A program made the translations under genes and the position numbers. A model generated the notes under the pieces. The model made no database searches, was not told the DNA's origin, and saw only the letters and a program-made list of their open reading frames with translations. A stretch of DNA of 36,195 nucleotides from Clostridiales bacterium (GTDB taxonomy: Bacteria > Bacillota > Clostridia > Christensenellales > UBA1242): positions 1-36,195 of the forward strand of contig CAKJZE010000022.1 in the NCBI GenBank assembly GCA_918285425.1. Reading direction: 5' to 3'. Of this stretch, positions 1 through 6,857 are shown in pieces (the first letter of the stretch is position 1; every line of letters starts with the position of its first letter).

Positions 1-991
1 GTATAAATCCATTTTGACCACCAGCTTGTGAAGAAATATTTAAATATTTTTCATAGTCTGAAAGATGCTTTTGGCTTACATCAAAAAGTCCCAAAAAAAG
101 TGCTGTCATATTTTTGACTTCAGGGCCTTCAATTCGTATCGCAGAATCTTTCCATTGTCCCAAAGTACTCTTTTGATTGATGTATTCGTCTGCAATATTA
201 ACACCACCCGTATAGCCAACAATCCCATCAATAACTGCAAGTTTTCTGTGGTCACGATTGTTGTGCAGACCTGAAATAAAGGGTTTGAAAGAATTGAATT
301 TTCTGCAATCAATACCCTCGTTTTGCAGTTTTTTCCAACAATTATTTGCAATTTTACCTGCAGAGCCTATGTCATCATAAAGCATTTTTACTTGCACATT
401 TTCTTTAACTTTTTTAAGAAGCTCACTGTGTAAAGTCTGCCACATTTTGCCATCATCTATTATAAAATACTCAAGAAAAATAAACTTTTCAGCCACTTTT
501 ATATCATCAATTAAACTTTCAAAATATTTTTCTCCATCATCAAAAAATTCACAACTGTTATTATAACTGCCATGCGTTTGCGTTGCATATCCCAAATAAT
601 TTTCAATTCCAATCTCATCTGAATCCGGCAGTAAAGATATATCAGTTTTCTCTGCCATAAATTTCTTTGCATCTTCCCTGCTTTTGCCAATGATTGTCAT
701 GTGACTTTTTGTTGGCATATTGTTTGCAATCAAAAAATATAATGTGATTCCAAGCACTGGAAAAATCATAAATGCAACAAGCCATGGAATTTTTAGTTCT
801 GGTATTTCATGCTTGCTTATAAGGCTTAAAAATAGAATGACTCCCAAAATTGCCACAACAATATTTAACCACGGAACCGAGCTTTGCCAAAATGTAAAGG
901 AGAGCACAATAAAAGCAATCTCAACAACTATGGCGAAAGACACCAGCACAAAGCGGTTAAAAATAAATTTAAAAATCTTTGAAATCTTCAT
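1..991 (-). CDS. cls: Cardiolipin synthase (phospholipase D family), 3' end cut by the window
   Basis: The enzyme joins two phosphatidylglycerols (or a close variant) into cardiolipin at the inner face of the membrane. I translated 330 residues before the frame runs off the left edge. Residues about 10-90 hold two or three hydrophobic segments typical of the Cls N-terminus. The first HKD motif lies near residues 248-256 (H-R-K-L-A-V-I-D), followed by G-Y-T-G-G-V-N-I-A-D-E-Y. The second HKD motif would lie beyond the window; family members are about 480-510 residues. ATG at 989-991 is the first start after an in-frame stop at 1013-1015. I see no good Shine-Dalgarno sequence before it. The gene diverges from a membrane-bound XRE regulator and shares its intergenic region, so it is a plausible target of that regulator. 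Confidence 0.9.
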   Translation of the reverse strand, partial: MKISKIFKFIFNRFVLVSFAIVVEIAFIVLSFTFWQSSVPWLNIVVAILGVILFLSLISKHEIPELKIPWLVAFMIFPVLGITLYFLIANNMPTKSHMTIIGKSREDAKKFMAEKTDISLLPDSDEIGIENYLGYATQTHGSYNNSCEFFDDGEKYFESLIDDIKVAEKFIFLEYFIIDDGKMWQTLHSELLKKVKENVQVKMLYDDIGSAGKIANNCWKKLQNEGIDCRKFNSFKPFISGLHNNRDHRKLAVIDGIVGYTGGVNIADEYINQKSTLGQWKDSAIRIEGPEVKNMTALFLGLFDVSQKHLSDYEKYLNISSQAGGQNGFI

Positions 992-1012
992 ATTGAATAG
1001 TATTTGATAAAC

Positions 1013-1043
1013 ACTATACAAGTATTCTTAAACAACATATCAA
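1013..1043 (-). promoter_or_regulatory. Candidate promoter for cls
   Basis: On the minus strand TTGATA (1043..1038) is followed by either TGTATA after 17 bases (1020..1015) or TATAGT after 19 bases (1018..1013). Neither pairing is ideal. The predicted leader is under 25 bases. Confidence 0.35.
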
Positions 1044-1097
1044 CTTCACAATTGACCATAAAAATTTTGTTGTTTTTAGTTCTATTTTGTTGTTTAA
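1028..1097. repeat. Three copies of GTTGTTTAA-like 9-mer between cls and the XRE gene
   Basis: TTAAACAAC at 1028-1036 is the exact inverted copy of GTTGTTTAA at 1089-1097. A third copy, GTTGTTTTT, lies at 1069-1077. The two forward copies sit in a 12-base direct repeat (ATTTTGTTGTTT) at 1064-1075 and 1084-1095, 20 bases apart. The 1089 copy overlaps the -35 box of the XRE gene and the 1028 copy falls in the spacer of the cls promoter. They are candidate operators for the adjacent HTH protein; that role is inferred from position. Confidence 0.45.
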
Positions 1098-1118
1098 CTC
1101 ATTTTTTTGTGCTAAAAT
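1090..1118 (+). promoter_or_regulatory. Sigma-A promoter of the XRE membrane regulator
   Basis: TTGTTT at 1090-1095, a 17-base spacer and TAAAAT at 1113-1118. The predicted transcript begins near 1125, directly at the Shine-Dalgarno AGGTG (1125-1129). The -10 box overlaps the upstream in-frame ATG at 1117, which rules that ATG out as the start. Confidence 0.65.
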
Positions 1119-1134
1119 GAATATAGGTGAAAAT

Positions 1135-1719
1135 ATGAAAGACATTAAAGAAATAATCGCACAAAACCTTATTGAACTTCGCAAGAAAAATAATTTGACA
1201 CAAAATGAACTCGCAGAAAAATTAAACTATTCTGATAATACAATCTCCAGGTGGGAACATGCAGAGATTACACCCAGCATTGAAACACTTGACCAAATCG
1301 CAAAAATTTACAGTGTTCCAGTGGAGTCTCTTTTAAAAGAAAATGCAACTGCACAAAGTGAAAAAGAAAAACGCATAGACATTGCAAAACACATTGCAAC
1401 AATTATTATATGCGTATGTCAAGTATGGCTTTTTGCAGCAATTGGATTTTTCTATATTCACACTACCACATCGCAAATTGCATGGATGCTTTTTGTATGG
1501 GCAATTCCACTTTCTTGCATTATTGCTTTTATGTTATCCCTTCGTTGGCACAACAAAATTACAAACTTTGTTCTTTTATCTGTTCTGCTTTGGTCAACTA
1601 TTTCTTCATTTTATTTGCAATATTTACAATATAATCTTTATTTACTTTTCATAATTGGCATACCAATTCAAACATCACTTGCAATTTACTTTTTCATGAA
1701 AAGAAAAGATAAAAAATAA
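1135..1719 (+). CDS. Membrane-bound XRE-family transcriptional regulator
   Basis: This 194-residue protein has an N-terminal Cro/CI-type helix-turn-helix (about residues 5-62; L-T-Q-N-E-L-A-E-K-L, then N-T-I-S-R-W-E). A short charged linker leads to four hydrophobic segments that occupy most of the remaining sequence, ending K-R-K-D-K-K. This is a DNA-binding head tethered to the membrane. I chose ATG 1135 because AGGTG sits five bases upstream and the promoter -10 box covers the earlier in-frame ATG. Proteins of this layout are frequent in Firmicutes, with mostly unknown signals. It diverges from cardiolipin synthase, so sensing of membrane state is an attractive inference, as is autoregulation through the repeats at 1028-1097. 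Confidence 0.85.
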   Translation: MKDIKEIIAQNLIELRKKNNLTQNELAEKLNYSDNTISRWEHAEITPSIETLDQIAKIYSVPVESLLKENATAQSEKEKRIDIAKHIATIIICVCQVWLFAAIGFFYIHTTTSQIAWMLFVWAIPLSCIIAFMLSLRWHNKITNFVLLSVLLWSTISSFYLQYLQYNLYLLFIIGIPIQTSLAIYFFMKRKDKK

Positions 1720-1740
1720 AAACGCATTTGCGTTTTTATT
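1716..1740. terminator. Bidirectional intrinsic terminator
   Basis: AAAAACGCA (1718-1726) pairs with TGCGTTTTT (1729-1737). The tails are T-rich on both strands. It serves the rightward XRE gene and the leftward PlsC-like gene, whose stop codon lies inside it (1736-1738). Confidence 0.8.
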
Positions 1741-2542
1741 TTTTGTAAAATTCTTCATAACATTGCTTGTATTTCTGCAAACACTGATTTCGCATTTTAT
1801 CAATATTCTCTTTAACAGCAACAGAATTATCAGGATAAATTGGCTTTAATATATTAACAATAAATTGTTTTATTCCTGTCTCACTTTCTATTGAGGCTTT
1901 TGTTTGTTTAAAAGTGATAAATATTGGCAATATTGGCACATTGTTTTTAACAGCAATATGATAAGCTCCCGTTTCATGTGGACGTGGTTTTTCATACCCC
2001 CACCACTCTGCTCTTTCTGGAAAAAATGTTATAAAATTTCCCTTATCAAGCAATTGCTTTACGCTTTCAAAGAAGTTTTTTTGAGCAGAGAAGTTTGCAC
2101 TCATTGGAAGCAGTCCACCAGCACGCATCATGTCACCCAAAAAGCCCTTCATGTTGTTAAATTCCGCCGCCGTAAAATATGTTTTGTGTGGACGCAGTGC
2201 ATGACGTACAACCATGCAGTCAAGTTTGTTGACGTGGTTACAACAAACCACTGCACTTTTAAGTCCCTGCAAATTTTCTTTGCCAATCACTTCAGTTTGA
2301 AAAAGCTTGTTTGCACATCTTTCCACACGATTGACAACAAATATTCTCTTAAAAAAATAGTCTAACTTTTTAAATATATTTTTTGGAATATATTGAAAAT
2401 TTTTATCTACTGGAATATATGGTGCAGGGTTGGTATCAAGATGCTCATTAAACTTGCCAGCTTTTTCATACTCTTTTATTTTTTCGAGTGTTTGCAAATC
2501 TGTATTTGCAAGCATGTTGACATATTTTTTAATCACTCCCAT
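1736..2542 (-). CDS. PlsC-like lysophospholipid acyltransferase
   Basis: The 268-residue product carries the acyltransferase HX4D motif (N-H-V-N-K-L-D, catalytic His near 103 and Asp near 108). It also has a block-III-like F-F-P-E-R-A-E-W (about 173-180), followed by G-A-Y-H-I-A and P-I-L-P-I-F conserved in the 1-acylglycerol-3-phosphate acyltransferase superfamily. The usual F-P-E-G-T-R-S is altered to F-P-E-R-A-E, so the acyl acceptor may not be lysophosphatidate. AAAGGAAA lies nine bases before the ATG. The gene overlaps the upstream CrtO-like gene by 14 bases and is the last gene of a three-gene leftward operon. With a glycosyltransferase and a CrtO-like protein it probably builds or acylates a glycolipid (inference). 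Confidence 0.8.
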   Translation of the reverse strand: MGVIKKYVNMLANTDLQTLEKIKEYEKAGKFNEHLDTNPAPYIPVDKNFQYIPKNIFKKLDYFFKRIFVVNRVERCANKLFQTEVIGKENLQGLKSAVVCCNHVNKLDCMVVRHALRPHKTYFTAAEFNNMKGFLGDMMRAGGLLPMSANFSAQKNFFESVKQLLDKGNFITFFPERAEWWGYEKPRPHETGAYHIAVKNNVPILPIFITFKQTKASIESETGIKQFIVNILKPIYPDNSVAVKENIDKMRNQCLQKYKQCYEEFYKK

Positions 2543-3098
2543 TTATTTGTTTCCTTTTGTTAAAGTTATAAAGTGCAATAAGTCTTATTCTGTTATATCT
2601 TTGCACAATAACCGGCAGTGTTTGCAGCACGGCATTGATAAAACAAACAGGAAGCACAACTGTCAATTTAATCGGCATAAATGCAAGTGGTATAAATCCC
2701 AAAAAAATTGATATTATGTGCATAACCTCTGCATAGCATGTTTCCCTTAAAAACTTAAGCACATACTCATTATTGTTTGGTTGTTCAACGTTGGTCTTTG
2801 AAAAATGACATAAATACTTGCCACTTTCAGGTATAATATCTTTCCACTTTCTTACCCCCAACTTTTCCCAAAATGAACGTTCTTTTTGCGAAGCCTGAAA
2901 ACACTTTGCAAAAGGGTTTATCTTTCTTTCTGGCACAGCATGAACAACTGCAGCGACTATTGCATCAATGGCAACAACTGCAAAAAGGGTCAGTCCTGAA
3001 ATCTTAAAGACGTACCAAAATGTATAATCATAAAGCAAGCTGTTCAGCAAAGTTATTGTTGAAAACGAAAGCAGTATGATAATTGAATACAAAATCAT
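2529..3098 (-). CDS. CrtO-like membrane protein (glycosyl-4,4'-diaponeurosporenoate acyltransferase family)
   Basis: The 189-residue protein has two hydrophobic segments at the N-terminus and further ones around residues 120-165. Between them are features I associate with the CrtO family of staphyloxanthin synthesis: a basic region, W-K-D-I-I-P-E-S-G, H-F-S-K, and F-L-R-E-T-C-Y-A-E-V-M-H. In Staphylococcus CrtO acylates a glucosylated carotenoid; relatives outside carotenoid clusters are widespread and uncharacterised. No carotenoid genes are visible here. AAAGGAAT about ten bases before ATG 3098 supports this start even though it overlaps the glycosyltransferase gene by 71 bases. The family call is from motif memory and is moderate. 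Confidence 0.6.
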   Translation of the reverse strand: MILYSIIILLSFSTITLLNSLLYDYTFWYVFKISGLTLFAVVAIDAIVAAVVHAVPERKINPFAKCFQASQKERSFWEKLGVRKWKDIIPESGKYLCHFSKTNVEQPNNNEYVLKFLRETCYAEVMHIISIFLGFIPLAFMPIKLTVVLPVCFINAVLQTLPVIVQRYNRIRLIALYNFNKRKQINGSD

Positions 3099-4284
3099 AG
3101 TTTAAAATTCCTTTGACATATTTTGCCTCATTTGAAGCATTGTCAAGATAGTCAGCAAAAAGTTTAGCCTGCATGCTTACTTTGTTAAGCTCACCAGATT
3201 GTTCTGCAAACAAAGCCAAGAACAATGTTGTGAAGGCGTACGCCATTTTAAACTCTTTGTCATTTGCCCTTTCCTCATAGATTTGGTGACAGCAACGCAC
3301 AAACAGACGTGCCAGCACTTCTTTAGTTTTTGGCAGCATCATTTTAAGTTTAATACCATTTTTCTCTTCTGCTTTATATGCTGATTTAAAATTCTTGTCT
3401 GACATTGCAGTAAGCATTTCACAGGCAAGTGCCTTTTCACTTATCCCAATGCCAAAATAGATTGGTAGTTGAATAAAGAAGAAGTCAAGCGCCCTTATGT
3501 ATGCAAGTTTATTTACATTTTTAACGGGGATTTTCTTTTCCTTTATTGCACTTTCAATAATAGCTTTTCTTTTTGGCACAAGATTTACACCCAAAAAGTA
3601 GATGCTTTTTTTGTGCAGCCAAAATTCTGGAGTTTTAACAATCCCTGCAATACAAGAATTATTTCCACCATCAGGACTCACAAAATAATTATACAAATAT
3701 TCGTCGGTTGTTGCAACTCTTTTGACATTTACAAGATTTGCAAGATTGCACAGTTCGTCCTCTGAAAATCTTTCAGTTTCATCAAAAAATTCGGTAAAGC
3801 ATGCTCTTTTCCAAATTTTATTCCATGGCACTGTCAACGCAAAGGTGTCTTGAAAAAGCTCCATAAAGTCATTTTCATCACTCATATCAAAAACTCGATT
3901 TGTACAATACGTCTTGAAAAATGGGTGATTAAACCTGCATATTGCAAGTTGAGCATCATTTTTTTCAAGCAGTCCAACCATCTTTTCAATCATCATTGGG
4001 TTCAAATCATCATCTGCGTCCATAAACTGCAGATACTCCCCAGTTGCATGGCTTACCCCAACATTTCTTGCACGAGATACTCCACCATGTGTCATGTCTA
4101 TTGCAATAAAACGGCTGTCCATTTGGGCATACTTTTGCATAACTAAAAGCGTATCATCACTGCTTGCATCATTGACTGTGATGACTTCAAAATCTTTATA
4201 GGTTTGATTTAATATGCTTTGATAGCATCTGTCAAGTGTCTTCTCTGCATTGTATGCCGGAATAACTATTGAAACTTTTTTCAT
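3028..4284 (-). CDS. Family 2 glycosyltransferase
   Basis: The N-terminal GT-A domain is clear. V-S-I-V-I-P-A-Y-N lies at residues 4-12, then V-N-D-A-S-S-D-D, then S-R-A-R-N-V-G, and the metal-binding F-M-D-A-D-D-D near 87-93. The remaining 300 or so residues (418 in total) are helical with no recognised signature, and there are no obvious membrane helices. It transfers a sugar from a nucleotide-sugar donor; the acceptor is unknown. GAGGG precedes the ATG. It is the first gene of the operon with the CrtO-like and PlsC-like genes, and its 3' end overlaps the CrtO-like gene by 71 bases, which suggests coupled translation. The company of two acyltransferase-like proteins points to a glycolipid or lipid-linked glycan. 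Confidence 0.88.
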   Translation of the reverse strand: MKKVSIVIPAYNAEKTLDRCYQSILNQTYKDFEVITVNDASSDDTLLVMQKYAQMDSRFIAIDMTHGGVSRARNVGVSHATGEYLQFMDADDDLNPMMIEKMVGLLEKNDAQLAICRFNHPFFKTYCTNRVFDMSDENDFMELFQDTFALTVPWNKIWKRACFTEFFDETERFSEDELCNLANLVNVKRVATTDEYLYNYFVSPDGGNNSCIAGIVKTPEFWLHKKSIYFLGVNLVPKRKAIIESAIKEKKIPVKNVNKLAYIRALDFFFIQLPIYFGIGISEKALACEMLTAMSDKNFKSAYKAEEKNGIKLKMMLPKTKEVLARLFVRCCHQIYEERANDKEFKMAYAFTTLFLALFAEQSGELNKVSMQAKLFADYLDNASNEAKYVKGILNYDFVFNYHTAFVFNNNFAEQLAL

Positions 4285-4309
4285 TTTGTACCCTCGCTCT
4301 TATGCTGTT

Positions 4310-4338
4310 AGTTTATGCAAATAATATCATTTTTACAA
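4310..4338 (-). promoter_or_regulatory. Promoter of the glycosyltransferase-CrtO-PlsC operon
   Basis: On the minus strand TTGTAA (4338..4333), a 17-base spacer and TAAACT (4315..4310), 25 bases upstream of the ATG. Confidence 0.55.
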
Positions 4339-4379
4339 GGGAATGTGACGAAATCTGCTTCCATATTAAAAGTATGAAC

Positions 4380-4423
4380 TGGGAATTTAAAAAAATCACC
4401 TGGCAAAATATGGGAATTGTGCC
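4380..4423. repeat. Imperfect hairpin and direct repeat in the GT2/gpmI intergenic region
   Basis: GGCAAAAT (4402-4409) pairs with ATTGTGCC (4416-4423) apart from one mismatch, and TTTT follows on the plus strand. TGGGAATT occurs at 4380-4387 and again at 4411-4418, 31 bases apart. There is no gene in 4340-4482. Function unknown. Confidence 0.3.
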
Positions 4424-4482
4424 TTTTCGTCAGTATTTACGCGTGTTTTAAATTTTTGAATAAAATATAAACAGAAATTTAC

Positions 4483-4512
4483 TTGACTTTTATTTCACAA
4501 AAAAACTATAAT
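4483..4512 (+). promoter_or_regulatory. Strong sigma-A promoter of gpmI, leaderless arrangement
   Basis: TTGACT at 4483-4488, an 18-base spacer and a perfect TATAAT at 4507-4512. Only six bases separate the -10 box from the ATG at 4519, so the expected first transcribed base is the A of the start codon or very close to it. Confidence 0.8.
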
Positions 4513-4518
4513 GAAGCC

Positions 4519-6012
4519 ATGGTAACATTAGTAATTTTAGACGGATTTGGGCTTCGTGATGAAGTCACAGGAAATGCCATAAAAATGCAAGGCACTCCAA
4601 ATTTAGATAAGTTAAATGAATACCCACATGCCACCTTGCTTGCAAGTGGATATGCAGTGGGTCTTACAGATGGACAGATGGGCAACAGCGAAGTTGGACA
4701 TCTTAATCTTGGTGCAGGAAGAGTTGTCTATCAAGATCTTCCAAGAATTGATAACGCCATTGCTGACAAAAGTTTTTTTGAAAACAAAGCAATAAATAAT
4801 ACAATAGATCACTGCATAAAAAACAACTCTGCACTGCATCTTATGGGGCTTTTATCAGATGGCGGCGTTCACAGCCATATTGAACATCTTATTGCCCTTA
4901 TTCAACATGCCAGCAGAAAGGGTGTCAAAGAAATTTATATACATGCAATTATGGACGGCCGTGACACTCCAAAAGACAGCGGACTGGAATTCATACGCTA
5001 TATTGAACGTCACTTACACAATGCAAAAATTGCGACTGTTTGTGGCAGGGTCTATACTATGGATCGTGAACAGCGTTGGGATCGCGTGCAAAAAGCATAC
5101 AATATGATGGCTTTTGGAAAAGCTGACAAAAAGGCAAGCACCGCCGAAGAGGCACTGCAAAACAGCTACAGTGAGGGCATTTTTGATGAATTTGTACTGC
5201 CAACCATTATTGGCACACCTCACCCTGTTGAAGATAATGATGGAGTAATATTTTATAATTATCGCACTGACCGTGCAAGAGAGATAACAAGGGCATTCAC
5301 ACAAAGACCTTTTGACGAGTTTAAAACTAAATCTTATAAAAATTTAATGTATTGTTGTATGACAGAATATGATGCAAGTTTTACCGGGCTTCAAATTGCT
5401 TTTCCACCAGAAAAAATTGAGGACAACCTTTCAGCAATACTTTCAGAAAAAGGACTTAAACAATTTCACACAAGCGAAACCACAAAGTATGCTCACGTTA
5501 CATTCTTCTTCAATGGAGGAATTGAAAAAGCATACCCTGGAGAGGACAGAAAACTTACAGACTCTTGGAATGTACAGGACTACAGTCAAACCCCAAACAT
5601 GAAGGCATATGAAATCACTGAAGATGTGATCAATGCCATCAAAAGCAAAAAATATGATTTCGTGCTTGTCAACCTTTCAAATGCAGACATGCTTGGCCAC
5701 ACAGGGAATATTCCTGCAACCATGCAGACAATTAAAGTTGTTGATGAATGTGCATATAAAATTGCAATGCAAACAATTGACGCAGGTGGTGATTGCATCA
5801 TCACTGCCGATCACGGAAATGCCGAGCTTATGCTTGACGAAAATGGCAAACCGGTGACAAGTCACACAACCAATCCTGTTCCAATCTGGCTTGTCAGTGA
5901 GAAACACAAGAACATCAACCTCAGCAATGGCAAACTTTCAAACGTTGCACCAACTGTTTTAAAACTGCTTGAAATCGAAATCCCAAAAGTTATGAACAAA
6001 CCACTATTTTAG
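4519..6012 (+). CDS. gpmI: 2,3-bisphosphoglycerate-independent phosphoglycerate mutase
   Basis: GpmI interconverts 3- and 2-phosphoglycerate in glycolysis, using two Mn2+ ions and a phosphoserine intermediate. The 497-residue length is close to the family norm. The N-terminus V-I-L-D-G-F-G carries a metal Asp (D8). The phosphorylated serine is in M-G-N-S-E-V-G-H (S57). D-G-R-D-T, Y-R-T-D-R-A-R-E, N-A-D-M-L-G-H and T-A-D-H-G-N complete the active-site set. A TTG at 4483 would extend the frame by 12 residues, but it lies inside the -35 box, so ATG 4519 is chosen; it also fits the family N-terminus. No Shine-Dalgarno sequence precedes it, consistent with a leaderless mRNA. The next gene starts 12 bases after the stop. 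Confidence 0.97.
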   Translation: MVTLVILDGFGLRDEVTGNAIKMQGTPNLDKLNEYPHATLLASGYAVGLTDGQMGNSEVGHLNLGAGRVVYQDLPRIDNAIADKSFFENKAINNTIDHCIKNNSALHLMGLLSDGGVHSHIEHLIALIQHASRKGVKEIYIHAIMDGRDTPKDSGLEFIRYIERHLHNAKIATVCGRVYTMDREQRWDRVQKAYNMMAFGKADKKASTAEEALQNSYSEGIFDEFVLPTIIGTPHPVEDNDGVIFYNYRTDRAREITRAFTQRPFDEFKTKSYKNLMYCCMTEYDASFTGLQIAFPPEKIEDNLSAILSEKGLKQFHTSETTKYAHVTFFFNGGIEKAYPGEDRKLTDSWNVQDYSQTPNMKAYEITEDVINAIKSKKYDFVLVNLSNADMLGHTGNIPATMQTIKVVDECAYKIAMQTIDAGGDCIITADHGNAELMLDENGKPVTSHTTNPVPIWLVSEKHKNINLSNGKLSNVAPTVLKLLEIEIPKVMNKPLF

Positions 6013-6024
6013 GATCTGATTATT

Positions 6025-6762
6025 ATGATATATCTGAAAAGTCTTAATATTGAAAATTTAAACAATAAAGATGAATATCCATTTAATCTACCTTTATTTA
6101 AAACTAATAAATGTGTATTATTCAATAAACCAATAACTTTTATTACTGGTGATAACGGATCAGGTAAAAGCACACTGCTGGAAAATTTAGCTGTTAAGGT
6201 TGGGTTTAATATAACCGGTGGAAATAAGAATCATTCTTATCAAAACCATGGTGTAAACGACAATCTTGACATAGCAAACTGTATGCAACTTACTTGGAAT
6301 ATAAAAACATGTGAAGGTTTTTTCTTTAGGGCTGAAAGTTTTTTTGATTTTGTTAAATATATTGATAAACTTGCCGAGTACAATGGAAACTATGTATTTT
6401 CACCATACGGAGGTAAATCACTACAAAACCAATCTCATGGCGAGTCATTTCTTTCATTATTTCAAAATAAGTTTAATAAAGGTCTTTTTATTCTTGATGA
6501 ACCAGAAGCTGCTTTATCACCTGAAAAACAACTGGCATTATTAAATGTTTTAAATAATCTTGCATCAACAGATAAATGCCAATTTATTATTGCCACTCAC
6601 TCCCCTATTCTTATAGCATGCCCAAATTCTGAAACATATGAAATCACAAATGGCAATCTTATAAAAACTGATTATAAATCAACAAAACAATTCCAATTTT
6701 ATAAAGATTTTATAAACAGTCCTGAAAGATTTTTAAAATATTTATTCAATGATTCAATTTAA
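6025..6762 (+). CDS. Stand-alone AAA/ABC-type ATPase
   Basis: The 245-residue protein is a compact ABC-like ATPase: Walker A G-D-N-G-S-G-K-S-T (about 42-50), a signature-like S-H-G-E-S (about 137-141), Walker B L-F-I-L-D-E-P-E-A-A-L (about 154-164) and a switch histidine in A-T-H-S-P. It has no membrane segment and no partner permease, and resembles the AAA_21/OLD-like group of small cytosolic ATPases whose substrates are unknown. An AGGA sequence overlapping the gpmI stop gives it a ribosome site, so it is probably co-transcribed with gpmI. By eye the gene is richer in A+T at third positions than gpmI, which may hint at separate ancestry. Function unassigned. Confidence 0.85.
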   Translation: MIYLKSLNIENLNNKDEYPFNLPLFKTNKCVLFNKPITFITGDNGSGKSTLLENLAVKVGFNITGGNKNHSYQNHGVNDNLDIANCMQLTWNIKTCEGFFFRAESFFDFVKYIDKLAEYNGNYVFSPYGGKSLQNQSHGESFLSLFQNKFNKGLFILDEPEAALSPEKQLALLNVLNNLASTDKCQFIIATHSPILIACPNSETYEITNGNLIKTDYKSTKQFQFYKDFINSPERFLKYLFNDSI

Positions 6763-6773
6763 CATTATATATT

Positions 6774-6824
6774 AAAAAATCTACCACAATTCGACTTTAT
6801 TGTTTGATATGGTAGATTTTTTCA
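6774..6824. terminator. Intrinsic terminator overlapping the next promoter
   Basis: AAAAAATCTACCA (6774-6786) pairs perfectly with TGGTAGATTTTTT (6810-6822) around a 23-base loop. The downstream arm forms most of the -35/-10 spacer of the following gene. Confidence 0.7.
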
Positions 6825-6832
6825 TGTATAAT
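6804..6832 (+). promoter_or_regulatory. Sigma-A promoter of the HTH-AAA-CYTH gene
   Basis: TTGATA at 6804-6809, a 17-base spacer and a perfect TATAAT at 6827-6832. The -35 box lies in the loop of the upstream terminator. AAAGGAG at 6844-6850 precedes the ATG at 6858. Confidence 0.75.
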
Positions 6833-6857
6833 AAAGTTATACAAAAGGAGAAACCAC

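Noticed and set aside
65..1007. Several ORFs of 60-95 codons over the left edge
   Set aside because: They are shadows of the cardiolipin synthase frame, which reads through on the minus strand with clear HKD motifs.
4269..4451. 60-codon plus-strand ORF between the glycosyltransferase and gpmI
   Set aside because: It starts with TTG inside the glycosyltransferase gene, has no ribosome site, and overlaps the operon promoter on the other strand.
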